A stretch of DNA of 64,000 nt, taken from Streptomyces sp. IMTB 2501. Its GTDB lineage: Bacteria; Actinomycetota; Actinomycetes; Streptomycetales; Streptomycetaceae. Of the stretch, positions 52,286 through 61,102 are shown piece after piece. Where the stretch lies: positions 124,001 to 188,000 of the forward strand of contig NZ_MQUS01000004.1 in the NCBI RefSeq assembly GCF_001953885.1, written 5' to 3'. The position numbers were made by a program, and so were the translations under genes. The notes beneath the pieces were generated by a model. That model was given only the letters and a program-made list of their open reading frames with translations. It made no database searches and was not told where the DNA came from. Position 1 is the first letter of the stretch. Each line of letters begins with the position of its first letter.

Positions 52286-53691
52286 CCTGGTGCAGCCGGC
52301 GGACCCTGATCCGCGGCGCCGCGCTGGTGCCGTTGGCGGCGGCGGCCGACGACGAGGGGGTAAGGCAGGCCGCACGCTACTTTCCGGGCCACGGAACGTA
52401 CGGCCACCGCACGCTCTCCTACGACCTACACCTGGCGTACGACCCGGCCGCCGGCGCGCTCGACGGCCGGGCGCACATCCAGGCGGTGGCGGACCGGCCG
52501 CTACGGCAGGTCGAGCTGGATCTCACAGGGCTGACCGTGCACGACGCCCGGGTCGACGGGGCCGTCGTCGGTCCCGGCCGGAAGCGGAACAAGCTGGTCC
52601 TGCCCGTGCGGCGCCCCATCGCGGCGGGCACGCCCTTCACGATGGAGATCGGCTACGGCGGGCGGCCCGGACCGGTGCACACGCCGTTCGGTCAGATCGG
52701 CTGGGACCGTACCGGCGACGCGAACGAGGGGACACTGGTGGCCGCCCAGCCGCTCGGTGCCTCGTCGTGGTTCCCGTGCAACGACCGTCCGGACGACAAG
52801 GCCGAGTTCACCTTCCGGGTGACCGTACCCAGGGGCCACCACGCGCTCGCCAACGGCGCTCTCGTGGAGCGCAGTCGCAGGGGGTCCACGGAGTGCTGGA
52901 CGTACCACCACCCCGGTCCCATGGCTCCCTATCTCGCCGCGTTGTACACCGGCCGCTTCACCCATGAGACCTGGGAAGCCCGGGACACCTCTTCCGGCCG
53001 CCGGGTCACCGGCCGCAACGCCTACCCCATCCATCTGTCCCGCCGGGCCCGGTACGACCTGGCCCGCCAGCCCGCCATGCTGGAGGTGTTCACCGGCTGG
53101 TTCGGGCCGTATCCCTTCGAGACCTACGGCGCGGTCGTCGTGGATGCCGAGCTGGACCAGCCCGTGGAGAACCAGACCGCGTCCGTCTTCGGACGCAACC
53201 ACGTCGACGGCGCCCGGACGTGGGAGACGCTCGTCGCCCACGAACTCGTCCATCAGTGGTACGGCAACAGTGTGAGTCTGCGGGACTGGCGCGACATCTG
53301 GCTGAACGAGGGCTTCGCCACCTATGGCGAATGGCTGTGGTCGGAGCACATCGGCGAGGACTCCGCCGACTCCATCGCCCGGGCGGCCTGGCACACGCTG
53401 GCGAAGAGCCCGCAGCGCCTGCGGATCGCCGACCCCGGGCCGGACCACATCTTCGACGACCGCGTCTACAACAGGGGCGCGTGTACGCTCCACGCCTTGC
53501 GGCTGACACTGGGCGACGACCGCTTCTTCGCCCTGCTGCGCGGCTGGCACCACGCGCACCGCGGCAGCAGCGCCGACACCGCCGCCTTCATCGCGCATGC
53601 CGGCCGGTACGCGCCGGCGGCCGTCGAGCCGGTGCTGCACGCCTGGCTCCACGAGAAACAGCTGCCGCCCTTGCCACCGGCACGGACCTGA
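52282..53691 (+). CDS. Tat-exported M1-family metallopeptidase coupled to the synthetase
   Basis: The 469-residue protein starts with a twin-arginine-like leader, SRRTLIRGAALVPLAAA. The gluzincin motif is complete: HELVH with His320, Glu321 and His324, and Glu343 in NEGFATY, giving HExxH-x18-E. PVENQTASVFG takes the place of the GxMEN substrate motif. M1 enzymes remove N-terminal residues. The ATG overlaps the synthetase stop (ATGA), so both are made together. In poly-lysine producers, zinc aminopeptidases that degrade the polymer are known. This protein may trim the product or protect the producer. Confidence 0.87.
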   Translation: MTWCSRRTLIRGAALVPLAAAADDEGVRQAARYFPGHGTYGHRTLSYDLHLAYDPAAGALDGRAHIQAVADRPLRQVELDLTGLTVHDARVDGAVVGPGRKRNKLVLPVRRPIAAGTPFTMEIGYGGRPGPVHTPFGQIGWDRTGDANEGTLVAAQPLGASSWFPCNDRPDDKAEFTFRVTVPRGHHALANGALVERSRRGSTECWTYHHPGPMAPYLAALYTGRFTHETWEARDTSSGRRVTGRNAYPIHLSRRARYDLARQPAMLEVFTGWFGPYPFETYGAVVVDAELDQPVENQTASVFGRNHVDGARTWETLVAHELVHQWYGNSVSLRDWRDIWLNEGFATYGEWLWSEHIGEDSADSIARAAWHTLAKSPQRLRIADPGPDHIFDDRVYNRGACTLHALRLTLGDDRFFALLRGWHHAHRGSSADTAAFIAHAGRYAPAAVEPVLHAWLHEKQLPPLPPART

Positions 53692-53787
53692 GTCCGGGTG
53701 CCAGACGGTCTCCTGGTGGAGGGCGCAGTGGTGCGATGCCGGGTCGTCCGGGGCAGGGCTTCCGGACGACCCGTCAGGCACGGGCCG

Positions 53788-54110
53788 CTTACGCCACGAC
53801 TTTCCCGATGCTTCCCAGGGCCTGGGCGGCGCGTTGGGAGAGCCGCCCCAGCCGGCCCTCCTGGTTGCTGACACAGACATGGCCGTTGCCACCGTCCAGC
53901 GCGACGCGGGCGGTGTTCGCCCCCGGCGGAGGCTGGTCACGACGCGTTTGGTGCCGTCGGCCACACCGGACCGCTGGCGATCGTCTTCTTCTCACCGCTC
54001 ACCGCTCTGCGGGTCGACCGCGACGAGCTGTCCGTCGTTCCAGTCGGCGACACAGGCCTTGCCGGTCCCGTCCAGCGCGACACCGCACGCTCGACCGAAT
54101 CGCTGACGTG
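53788..54110 (-). pseudogene. Degraded beta-propeller (NHL/SMP-30-like) gene
   Basis: On the minus strand two propeller-like repeat units can be read in different frames. The first is GVALDGTGKACVADWNDG with QLVAVDPQSGE, ended by a TGA near 53998. The second is ARVALDGGNGHVCVSNQEGRL with GRLSQRAAQALGSIGKV. They match each other (VALDG, V-VS/AD, GxL) as in secreted NHL-type propellers. No start and no continuous frame remain. The rest of the gap from 53692 to 54320 shows no gene. Confidence 0.6.
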
Positions 54111-54320
54111 TGCTTCCAGGAAGTGGTCAACGAACTCGTTGCCCCTTCGCCGTTCGGTGAATGTCCTTCAGAAGAGGCCACACCGTAATCGCACGAGAAC
54201 CCGGACCGGGCCCACGACGATGTAGGGCACAACTGGCAGAAGGCACTCTTGCGCCGTCTCCCGCTGTCGGGTTTACCTGACGCCGGTGACTGATGGTTCG
54301 GCGTGCGATGGGGAGTGGCA

Positions 54321-55094
54321 GTGGACGAGAAGCGGTTCACCGGCAAGGTCGTGATCGTCACCGGTGGCGGGTCCGGCATCGGCGCCGCCACCGCGTACCG
54401 TCTCGGGCGCGAAGGCGCCACGGTGATCGCCGTCGGGCGGACCGAGGAGCGGCTCAAGGCGGCTGCCGCCGAGGCCCCGGCCGGTTCGACCATCGTCACG
54501 CGTGTCGCGGACGTCTCCGACGAGTCGGCGATCACCGCGGTGATCGACAAAGTGGCGCAGGAATACGGCCGGCTGGACGTGCTGGTCAACAACGCCGCCA
54601 TCGCCGTACCCGGAACCGTCGAGCACATCGGCACCCCCGCCTGGCGCCAGATCTTCGCGGTCGATGTCGACGGTGTCTTCTTCGCGTCCCGGGCCGCGCT
54701 GCCTCATCTGCGGCGCGACGGCGGCTGCATCGTCAACGTCGGCTCCGTGTCCGGACTCGGCGGGGACTGGGGCCTCGCCGCCTACAACGCCGCCAAGGGG
54801 GCACTGGTCAACCTGACCAACGCCATGGCCCTCGACCACGGCCACGAGGGCGTGCGGGTCAACGCCGTACACCCGAGTCTCACCCGCACCGAGGTGGCCG
54901 CACCCGTCGTCGAGAACGAGGAGATGCTCGCCGCGTTCCAGCGGCGCATCCCCATGCGGCGCCCGGCCGAACCCGCCGAGGTCGCCGATGTCATCGCCTT
55001 CCTGGCCAGCTCCGACGCCCGTTTCGTCAACGGCGCCCACATCCCTGTCGACGGCGGTCTCGGCGCCTCCAACGGTCAGCCTCGAATGTTCTGA
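54321..55094 (+). CDS. Short-chain dehydrogenase/reductase
   Basis: From the GTG at 54321, with GGGGAG 5 bp upstream, the protein has 257 residues. It has the SDR motifs TGGGSGIGAATA, DVLVNNAAI, the catalytic serine in VGSVSGLG, YNAAK with tyrosine and lysine, and the C-terminal VPVDGG-like IPVDGGLGASNG. It oxidises or reduces an alcohol or keto group with NAD(P). A start at GTG 54303 is possible. The 3' end overlaps the convergent LysR gene by 19 bp. Confidence 0.87.
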   Translation: MDEKRFTGKVVIVTGGGSGIGAATAYRLGREGATVIAVGRTEERLKAAAAEAPAGSTIVTRVADVSDESAITAVIDKVAQEYGRLDVLVNNAAIAVPGTVEHIGTPAWRQIFAVDVDGVFFASRAALPHLRRDGGCIVNVGSVSGLGGDWGLAAYNAAKGALVNLTNAMALDHGHEGVRVNAVHPSLTRTEVAAPVVENEEMLAAFQRRIPMRRPAEPAEVADVIAFLASSDARFVNGAHIPVDGGLGASNGQPRMF

Positions 55095-55987
55095 ACCCCG
55101 GGCGGGGCCAGGAACGTGGCCGCCAAGCGGTCTCGGAACCAACGGTGGCCAGGATCCGCCGAGTTGCGCGGGTGCCAGGCCATGCCGAAGTCGAGCGGGG
55201 CCAGGTCGAGAGGGATGGGGAAGGTACGCAGTCCCAGCGCGGCGGTGGTGTCGGGGAGCCAGTCAGCCAGGGCGAGCGCGACGAGGTCGGTGTCCCGGGC
55301 GAGGATCATGGCACTCGTGTGGCTCGGTACGACGACGGCGATACGGCGTCTCAGTCCCCGCTCCGCGAGGACGTGGTCGATGGAGCCGAGGCGTTTGCCG
55401 TGCCGGGAGATGCCGATGTGGTCGGCGGCGGCGAAGCGGCGGGCGTCGATCCGCTTCTCGAAGAGGGGGTGACCGCTGCGGGCGACCCCCACCAGGGTCT
55501 TCTGGGTGAGGTGCCGGGTGCGGATCTCCGGGTCCAGGTGTCCGAGTACGCCCAGTTCGACGTCCACCTCGCCCTGTCTCAGGGCCGGGCCGCCTTCCAG
55601 TGCTTCGGGCAGGAAGACCACGTCCACCCGCGGGGCCTCTGCCCTGATCCGATCGGTCAGGGTCCCGGCGATGCCCGCCAGGAGCAGGTCGGTGGCCTGC
55701 ACGGTGAAGGTGCGCTGGAGATGTACGGGCTCGAAGCCGGCTCCGGGCCTGAGGACGTTGTCGCAGCCGCGCAGCAACGCACCCACTTCTTCGCGGAGTT
55801 CCTGGGCCCTGGGCGTGGGGACCATGCCCTGCCCCGCCCGGACCAGCAGTGGGTCGCCCACGACGCGGCGGAGGCGGGCCAGGGTACGGCTGACCGCCGC
55901 GGGTGAGGTGCCGAGGCGCTCGGCGGCCCGGGTCACGCTGTTCTCCTGGAGCAGGGCATCCAGGACGCGCAGTAGGTTGAGGTCCAT
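55076..55987 (-). CDS. LysR-family transcriptional regulator
   Basis: From the ATG at 55987 the protein has 303 residues: an N-terminal helix-turn-helix (MDLNLLRVLDALLQENSVT, AAERLGTSPAAVSRTLARLR) and a C-terminal effector-binding domain. The DLNLLRVLDAL start is typical of the NodD/LinR-like branch. It is divergent from the YncE-like gene, and a TTGC-N7-GCAA element lies in the shared gap, so it is likely to control that gene. Confidence 0.88.
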   Translation of the reverse strand: MDLNLLRVLDALLQENSVTRAAERLGTSPAAVSRTLARLRRVVGDPLLVRAGQGMVPTPRAQELREEVGALLRGCDNVLRPGAGFEPVHLQRTFTVQATDLLLAGIAGTLTDRIRAEAPRVDVVFLPEALEGGPALRQGEVDVELGVLGHLDPEIRTRHLTQKTLVGVARSGHPLFEKRIDARRFAAADHIGISRHGKRLGSIDHVLAERGLRRRIAVVVPSHTSAMILARDTDLVALALADWLPDTTAALGLRTFPIPLDLAPLDFGMAWHPRNSADPGHRWFRDRLAATFLAPPGVQNIRG

Positions 55988-56012
55988 GACGGATTGCTCC
56001 TGAAGTGCATTT

Positions 56013-56027
56013 TTGCGTCTGAGGCAA
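56013..56027. promoter_or_regulatory. LysR-type binding site candidate
   Basis: TTGC (56013-56016) and GCAA (56024-56027) with a 7-bp centre include the T-N11-A core of LysR sites. It lies 25 bp upstream of the LysR start and about 105 bp before the divergent propeller gene. Confidence 0.5.
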
Positions 56028-56133
56028 GAACTGGGTGCCGATTCTTGCATTGTTGCGGCACCGGTGCGCGCGGAGAGTGGGGATGTCCGCGCGAGACGCC
56101 GGACATCCATCCACTCCTGAGAAGGAATTCGCC

Positions 56134-57183
56134 ATGGAGAGTTCCCCGCGCGCCGGCCGGGAAGGTGATGTGCTGGCCGTGGTCAGCCAGAGCGGCCCCT
56201 CGGTCTCGTTCTTCGACGCCGCCTCCGACCGGCACCTGGGCTCGGTGCACACCCACGCCGAGCCGCACGAGCTGTGTTTCGACCCGGTTCAGCGACTGCT
56301 GTGGTGCACGATGACGTATCACTCGGGCTTCTATCGCGCGAACAGCGGCCGGCGGACCGAGCTGACCGTCATCGACCCCGACACGCGCCGCGTCGTCGAG
56401 GTGGTCGACCTCGCCCCGGAACACGCGCCGCACGGGATCGCGTTGGACGCGGCGGGCGGTTGTCTGTACGTCAGTGTGGAGAGCGGGGCCGACCGGTCCG
56501 GCGGTGTCGTCGTCATCGACACGGAGACCCGCCGTCCTGTGGGCAGGATCGACACGGACGCGCCCGGCTCGCACTGGGTCGCCGTCGATGCGGCCGGTAC
56601 GACGGGCTGCGTCGCCAACAAGGAGGCGCCGTTCGTGTCCGTCCTCGATCTCAAGCGGGGGATCCTCACGGCGAAGGTCGAGGTGCCCGGCTGTGAGGGG
56701 ATCGCGGTCTCCGCCGACGGCACGTACGCCTACGTCGCCACGCCGTACCAGGGCTCCGTCTCCCCCGAGGAGGCAATGCCCCCTGGCATCAAGGTCGTCG
56801 ACCTCCGGACGGTGTCCGTGGTCGACACCCTGCCCGTCGAGTCCGCCGTCATGCCGGTGCACCTGACGTCGACGGGCAAGCTGCTCGCGGGCGAAGTCCG
56901 CACGGAGCACGACCCCGTGTCCCGAACGAGCCGCATGACACCGGGTCGCCTCACGGTGTTCTCCGCCGGCACCCGCCGGCGGATCGCCGACTTCGAGGTG
57001 GGGCTCTGCCCGCTGACCATCGCCTCGTCGCCCGACGGCCGGATCGCCTATGTCGCCTGCTACGCGTCGGCCACCGTCGACCTCCTCGACCTGGAGACGC
57101 CGCAGCACCTGACCCGGCTCGGCCACCCCGCACTCGGCGCGTCCGGCACCCACGGCCTGGCCTACATCCCCGCCCCGTCCTGA
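56134..57183 (+). CDS. YncE-like beta-propeller protein
   Basis: The 349-residue protein, starting at the ATG at 56134 behind GAAGGAA, is built of about seven propeller repeats with units such as HGIALDAAGGCLYVS, VAVDAAGTTGCVAN and GIAVSADGTYAYVATP. It belongs to the YncE/lactonase-like propellers. No signal peptide is visible, which is unusual for YncE proteins and favours a cytoplasmic lactonase-like or binding role. It is divergent from the LysR gene, its likely regulator. Confidence 0.75.
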   Translation: MESSPRAGREGDVLAVVSQSGPSVSFFDAASDRHLGSVHTHAEPHELCFDPVQRLLWCTMTYHSGFYRANSGRRTELTVIDPDTRRVVEVVDLAPEHAPHGIALDAAGGCLYVSVESGADRSGGVVVIDTETRRPVGRIDTDAPGSHWVAVDAAGTTGCVANKEAPFVSVLDLKRGILTAKVEVPGCEGIAVSADGTYAYVATPYQGSVSPEEAMPPGIKVVDLRTVSVVDTLPVESAVMPVHLTSTGKLLAGEVRTEHDPVSRTSRMTPGRLTVFSAGTRRRIADFEVGLCPLTIASSPDGRIAYVACYASATVDLLDLETPQHLTRLGHPALGASGTHGLAYIPAPS

Positions 57184-57291
57184 CCTCGCTCCCCTTTCTG
57201 GCGGTGACCACCGTCAGCAGCAGGTACACGCCGCCGCGGAGCGGGAGTTCAAAGCGCCGCGCCGAAGATCACTTCACGTACGCTCGGATGC

Positions 57292-58254
57292 ATGGTTGAG
57301 CATCGAATGATTGACGTGAACGGCATTCGGCTGCACATCGCCGAGCAGGGCGACGGCCCTCTGGTGGTGCTTCTGCACGGCTTCCCCGAGTCATGGCACT
57401 CCTGGCACCACCAGTTCGGCCCGCTGGCCGAGGCGGGCTTCCACGTGGTCGCCCCCGACCAGCGTGGATACGGACGCAGCGACCATCCCGAGGACGTCGG
57501 CGCGTACTCCGTCCTCCACCTCGTCGGTGACGTCGTCGGGCTGGTCCAGGCCCTGGGTGAGGAGAAGGCGTACGTCGTCGGGCACGACTGGGGCGCACCG
57601 GTGGCCTGGCACACCGCGCTGCTGCGGCCGGACCTGGTGCGCGCGGTGGCCGGCCTGAGCGTGCCGCCGCCGTTCCGGGGGACACAGCCCCCGCTGGCCG
57701 CCATGGACAAGATGTTCGGCGGCCGCTTCTACTGGAACTACTTCAACCGGCCCGGTGTCGCCGACGCCGAGTTCGCGCAGGACACGCGCACCGCTCTGCG
57801 GAAGTTCTTCTACTGGGGCTCCGGCGACGCACCGCACGCCAGCGACGGCCAACAGCCACTCGTCGACCCCGACCGCGGCTGGCTCGCGGACATGCAGGAC
57901 CCCGAGGTACTGCCGGCGTGGTTCACCGAGGACGACCTCGACGCGCTCACCGAGAGTTTCTCCAAGGGCTTCACCGGTGCTCTCAACTGGTACCGCAACC
58001 TCGACCGCAACTGGGAACTGACCGCTCCGTGGCACGGCGCCCGCGTGACCCGGCCCGCCCTCTACATCTACGGCGACCGCGATGTCGTCCCCGCCTTCCC
58101 GGGTACGCCCGAGCTCATCGCGAAACTCCCCGAGCTCATGCCCAACCTGTGGCGCGAGCCCCTCGCACTGGCGGGCTGCGGACACTGGACCCAGCAGGAG
58201 CGCCCGGACGAGGTGAACACGGCGCTCATCGAATTCCTCAGGGCTCATCGCTGA
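57292..58254 (+). CDS. Epoxide hydrolase-like alpha/beta hydrolase
   Basis: The 320-residue protein has the soluble epoxide hydrolase pattern: LLHGFPESWHSW (HGFP oxyanion motif), PDQRGYGRS, the nucleophile GHDWGAPVAW with Asp, a lid with candidate tyrosines in FYWGS and NWYRNLDRNW, YGDRDVV with the charge-relay acid, and GCGHWTQQE with the histidine. It probably opens epoxides to diols; haloalkane dehalogenase activity is less likely. The hairpin at 58270 probably ends its transcript. Confidence 0.87.
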   Translation: MVEHRMIDVNGIRLHIAEQGDGPLVVLLHGFPESWHSWHHQFGPLAEAGFHVVAPDQRGYGRSDHPEDVGAYSVLHLVGDVVGLVQALGEEKAYVVGHDWGAPVAWHTALLRPDLVRAVAGLSVPPPFRGTQPPLAAMDKMFGGRFYWNYFNRPGVADAEFAQDTRTALRKFFYWGSGDAPHASDGQQPLVDPDRGWLADMQDPEVLPAWFTEDDLDALTESFSKGFTGALNWYRNLDRNWELTAPWHGARVTRPALYIYGDRDVVPAFPGTPELIAKLPELMPNLWREPLALAGCGHWTQQERPDEVNTALIEFLRAHR

Positions 58255-58269
58255 GCGCCACCTCCGGCA

Positions 58270-58307
58270 AACTCGACAAGCAACTCGGCGAAGTTGCTTG
58301 TCGAGTT
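58270..58307 (+). terminator. Perfect 16-bp hairpin after the epoxide hydrolase-like gene
   Basis: Arms AACTCGACAAGCAACT (58270-58285) and AGTTGCTTGTCGAGTT (58292-58307) are perfect complements around a 6-nt loop CGGCGA, 15 bp after the stop codon. There is no T-run beyond the arm. It is the longest perfect inverted repeat I found in the window. A terminator is most likely; a mobile element end is the alternative. Confidence 0.75.
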
Positions 58308-58378
58308 GTACTGCGGTGATGAACACGAACCCCTGGCCGCAGCAGTCCACTGCGACCGCGCAGCGCCCCCACGTCGCG

Positions 58379-58752
58379 ATGAAACGGCTGCGCACTCCCC
58401 TGCGCGCGGAGTCGGGGCAGCATGCGACCGGCGTGCCAGCGAGCTGCGTGGGGCCCGGTCACCACGGCGCGGCTCGCCACGCTGGTCCATCACGCAGAGC
58501 CTGGCGGTACTCAAGGCCGCGCCGGCCTGATCCACAGCGAGCCGGACCCGCAGGACGGCCGCCGGAAGCTGATGAGTCCCGATCCGTCCGCGACCGATCT
58601 GGTCCACAGGCTGCTCACCGGTCGCGCCTCCTCACTGGCGCGCGCCATCGACCAGGTCATCGTCATCGCCCCGGACGAGCGCAAGGACGTGGAGAAGGCC
58701 ATCGAACCGCTGGAGCGGCTCGCCGCAGCCGATCCGGGCGCCGGCGCGATAT
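58379..58752 (+). pseudogene. Degraded MarR-family regulator gene
   Basis: MKRLRTPLRAESGQHATGVPAS is read from an ATG at 58379. After a frame change comes WGPVTTARLATLV, then GLIHSEPDPQDGRRKLM as the wing and LLTGRASSLARAIDQ with EKAIEPLERLAAADP at the end. The order and motifs match MarR regulators, but the recognition helix is damaged and frames shift at least once. An MFS transporter relic follows, so this was probably a regulator-transporter pair. Confidence 0.65.
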
Positions 58753-58789
58753 CCGGTCCCGGCCGGCGATCTCGCCCACCAGCCCTTCG

Positions 58790-59247
58790 TGGACGTTCAC
58801 GACCCCGCTCTACGTGGGCTCCAGCCTCAACCTCGCTGGGCAGCACCGCCGTGCTGGTCGGCGGCCTCGGCCAGAATCTGGCGATGCTGACCGTCGCCCG
58901 GGTCATGGTCGGTGTCGGCCCCTCGGCCGCCTTCCCCTGTGCGATGGTGCTGATCCGGCGCCGTGCCGACTGGGCCGGTCCGCAGGATCCGCCGGCGGGG
59001 TGCTCGGGGGGAGTCGTGATCGCGGGCATGGCCAACGCCGCCGTCGGACCGCCAATCGGCGGGCTGCTGGTGGGCACCGCGGGCTGGCGCCGGGCTTCTG
59101 ATCGAATTCCCGGTCATGGCGATCGCGATGACGATGGCCGTGCGCGGACTGTCCGAGGATCCCCCGCTCGACCGCCGTGACAGCGGCCCGCGTCAGGTCG
59201 CCGACCGGATCGACCTGCCCGGCATCCTCGGCTTCGCGGGCAGCTGA
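58790..59247 (+). pseudogene. Degraded MFS (DHA2-type) drug transporter gene
   Basis: One frame gives VGGLGQNLAMLTVARVMVGVG and AAFPCAMVLIRRRADWAG, then VVIAGMANAAVGPPIGGLLVGTAGWR, which is the early and central part of a DHA2-type exporter. A frame change near 59090 leads to LLIEFPVMAIAMTMAVRGL and RQVADRIDLPGILGFAGS, ending in TGA at 59245-59247. The first membrane segments and the whole C-terminal half are missing. Confidence 0.7.
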
Positions 59248-59474
59248 GCGTCCGCGGCATCGGCACCCCGGTGCTCGCCGGAGTCAGCACCGGCGGCGTC
59301 GTCCTGTCCGCCCTCATCGACGCCGCCGATCGCGACTACCGCGTCCTCGTCCTGTCCGACGGCGTCGCCGACCCCGCCCCCGAGACGCAGCGGGTGCTCG
59401 TCGACAAGGTCTTCCCGTCCCGAGCCCACGTCATCGACACCACCGTGCTGCGCGAACTGCTCCGGTCCGCCTGA
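59247..59474 (+). pseudogene. C-terminal fragment of a cysteine hydrolase (isochorismatase-like)
   Basis: The frame reads SVRGIGTPVLAGVSTGGVVL, then SALIDAADRDYRVLVLSDGVADP and VLVDKVFPSRAHVI, up to a TGA at 59472-59474. This is the last 75 residues of an isochorismatase-like hydrolase. The catalytic Asp-Lys part is absent. It joins directly to the end of the MFS relic, so a deletion has fused two unrelated genes. Confidence 0.65.
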
Positions 59475-59598
59475 GGCAGCACCCGGCCCCGCTCGCTGTC
59501 GCGGCCGATCACCGGAACGGGCCGGTCATGACGCGGGCGGTTTCGGGATGCGCGGGTGATGCTGGTGAGCGAGTACCCCTGCGAGGAGGCTCGGCCAG

Positions 59599-60225
59599 GT
59601 GATAGCCGTCAACCCGATGAACAGCGCCTCGGTGCTGGCCGCCTTCGGCGCGCTCGGCGTCCTGGTGGTGATCTTCGCCGAGTCGGGTCTGCTGGTGGTC
59701 GGCTTCTTCCTCCCTGGTGACACGCTGCTGTTCCCCGCCGGTGTCCTGTGCGCCGGCACCGCTCACCAGCCGCCCCGGCTCGCGCTGTGGCAGGTGCTGC
59801 TGTGCGCGGCCGTCGGGGCGGTGGCCGGCGGACAGGCCGGGTATCTGATCGGCCGGCGCGGCGGACAGGCCCTGCTGGCCCGCACCTCCAGCCAGCGGGT
59901 GAAGACGGCGGCCGCGCGAGCCGAGGAACTGCTCGCACGGTACGGCTACGGGAAGGCGCTGGTCATCGGCCGGTTCGTGCCGCTGCTGCGGACGGTGCTG
60001 CACCCGGTGGCCGGCGCGCTCGGGGTGCCCGTGCGGACGTTCACGCTGTGGCAGACCGTGGGCGGAGTGCTGTGGTCGCAGACGCTCGTCCTCGCGGGGT
60101 ACAGCCTGGGGACGTCCGTTCCGCACCTCGACGACTATCTGCTGCCGCTGGTGGCCGTGGTGGTCGTCGTGTCGATGCTGCCGCTGCTGATCGAAACGTG
60201 GCGGGGACGGCGCGAACGCCGTTGA
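59599..60225 (+). CDS. DedA-family membrane protein
   Basis: The 208-residue protein has the DedA/SNARE-associated fold: FAESGLLVVGFFLPGDTLLFPAG, GAVAGGQAGYLIGRRGG, and the conserved RFVPLLRTVLHPVAGALGVPVRTF with the arginine pair. Members are thought to move lipid carriers across the membrane and are needed for envelope integrity. It begins with a GTG at 59599, with GAGGAGG 9 bp upstream. It follows the gene-remnant region and looks intact. Confidence 0.9.
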   Translation: MIAVNPMNSASVLAAFGALGVLVVIFAESGLLVVGFFLPGDTLLFPAGVLCAGTAHQPPRLALWQVLLCAAVGAVAGGQAGYLIGRRGGQALLARTSSQRVKTAAARAEELLARYGYGKALVIGRFVPLLRTVLHPVAGALGVPVRTFTLWQTVGGVLWSQTLVLAGYSLGTSVPHLDDYLLPLVAVVVVVSMLPLLIETWRGRRERR

Positions 60226-60340
60226 GAGTGCCGCGCTGTGCCATCGATGGTCTGCGGCGCCGTCGTGGCTGATCGCGACCACGCGGCGCATATCGATACA
60301 GCGTCGCGCCCCTGGAGGGCGCCTATACCCCTGCCTCCCG

Positions 60341-61099
60341 CTATGTGATCGGGCCCCCTACGACCGTGAGCAGCACGGGTGGTTCCGCCGGGTCCGTGTC
60401 GGGCACGGTGAGCGGGTCTTCCGACAGGACCGTGAGGTCGGCCCGGTGACCGACGGCGAGCCGGCTCGCCCGGTCCTCCTCCCCCGCCACCCGGTCGGCA
60501 TTGACGGTGCCGTTGTCGATGGTGCCGTCCATGAACAGCTTCACGCCCGCCACCCGCCACAGCGCACCGCCGGTGCCCTGGATTCGGATCAGCTCGGCGA
60601 CGGCCTCGTCGTCCGTCTCCGGCCGGCACCAGGGCGCGATCCGCAGGGGCAGCGGCAGGGGCAGGGCGTCCTCGGCGGTCCGGGCGCGCACCTCGGCCTC
60701 GGTGGGCCGGGGGGCGACGGCCTCGACGAGTTCGCAGGCGGCGTCCTCCAGCAGCAGCCCGGTGGGCCGGCCGACGGCGTCGCAGACGATCTCGGAACCC
60801 TGCTCGAACCGGCGCGGACCGTCGATGCCGGCGAGTTCCAGCGCGCGCTCACTGGCCGGCGCCGAGTGCGCGTCGAAGAGGTCGATGAGGGCGGGTATGC
60901 CGTCGAGGACCGGGCCGAGGGCGGCGTTGCCGACCGGGGCGGTGCCGAAGGCGTTGGGGTCCAGGCCCCAGCCGCGCAGCCAGGCGCCCGGCCGCAGCTC
61001 CCGTACCGCCGTGGCGAGCGCGGTCCGTACGGCGTCCAGGTCGCGGCAACCGGACAGGTCGACGCCCATGGTGCGCTCGGCGCCGGACACCGGGTGCAC
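60341..61099 (-). pseudogene. Internally deleted amidohydrolase (YtcJ-like) gene
   Basis: The 252-codon frame keeps HPVSGAERTMGVDLSGC near the start, then WLRGWGLDPNAFG and RVAGVKLFMDGTIDNGTVN. It then jumps to ASRLAVGHRADLTVLSEDPL, the last part of the Amidohydro_3 family. Intact members have about 540 residues. About 270 central residues with metal ligands are lost in frame, and the N-terminal region with the first H-x-H is gone. The frame is open but the enzyme cannot be active. Confidence 0.75.
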
Positions 61100-61102
61100 G
61101 GT

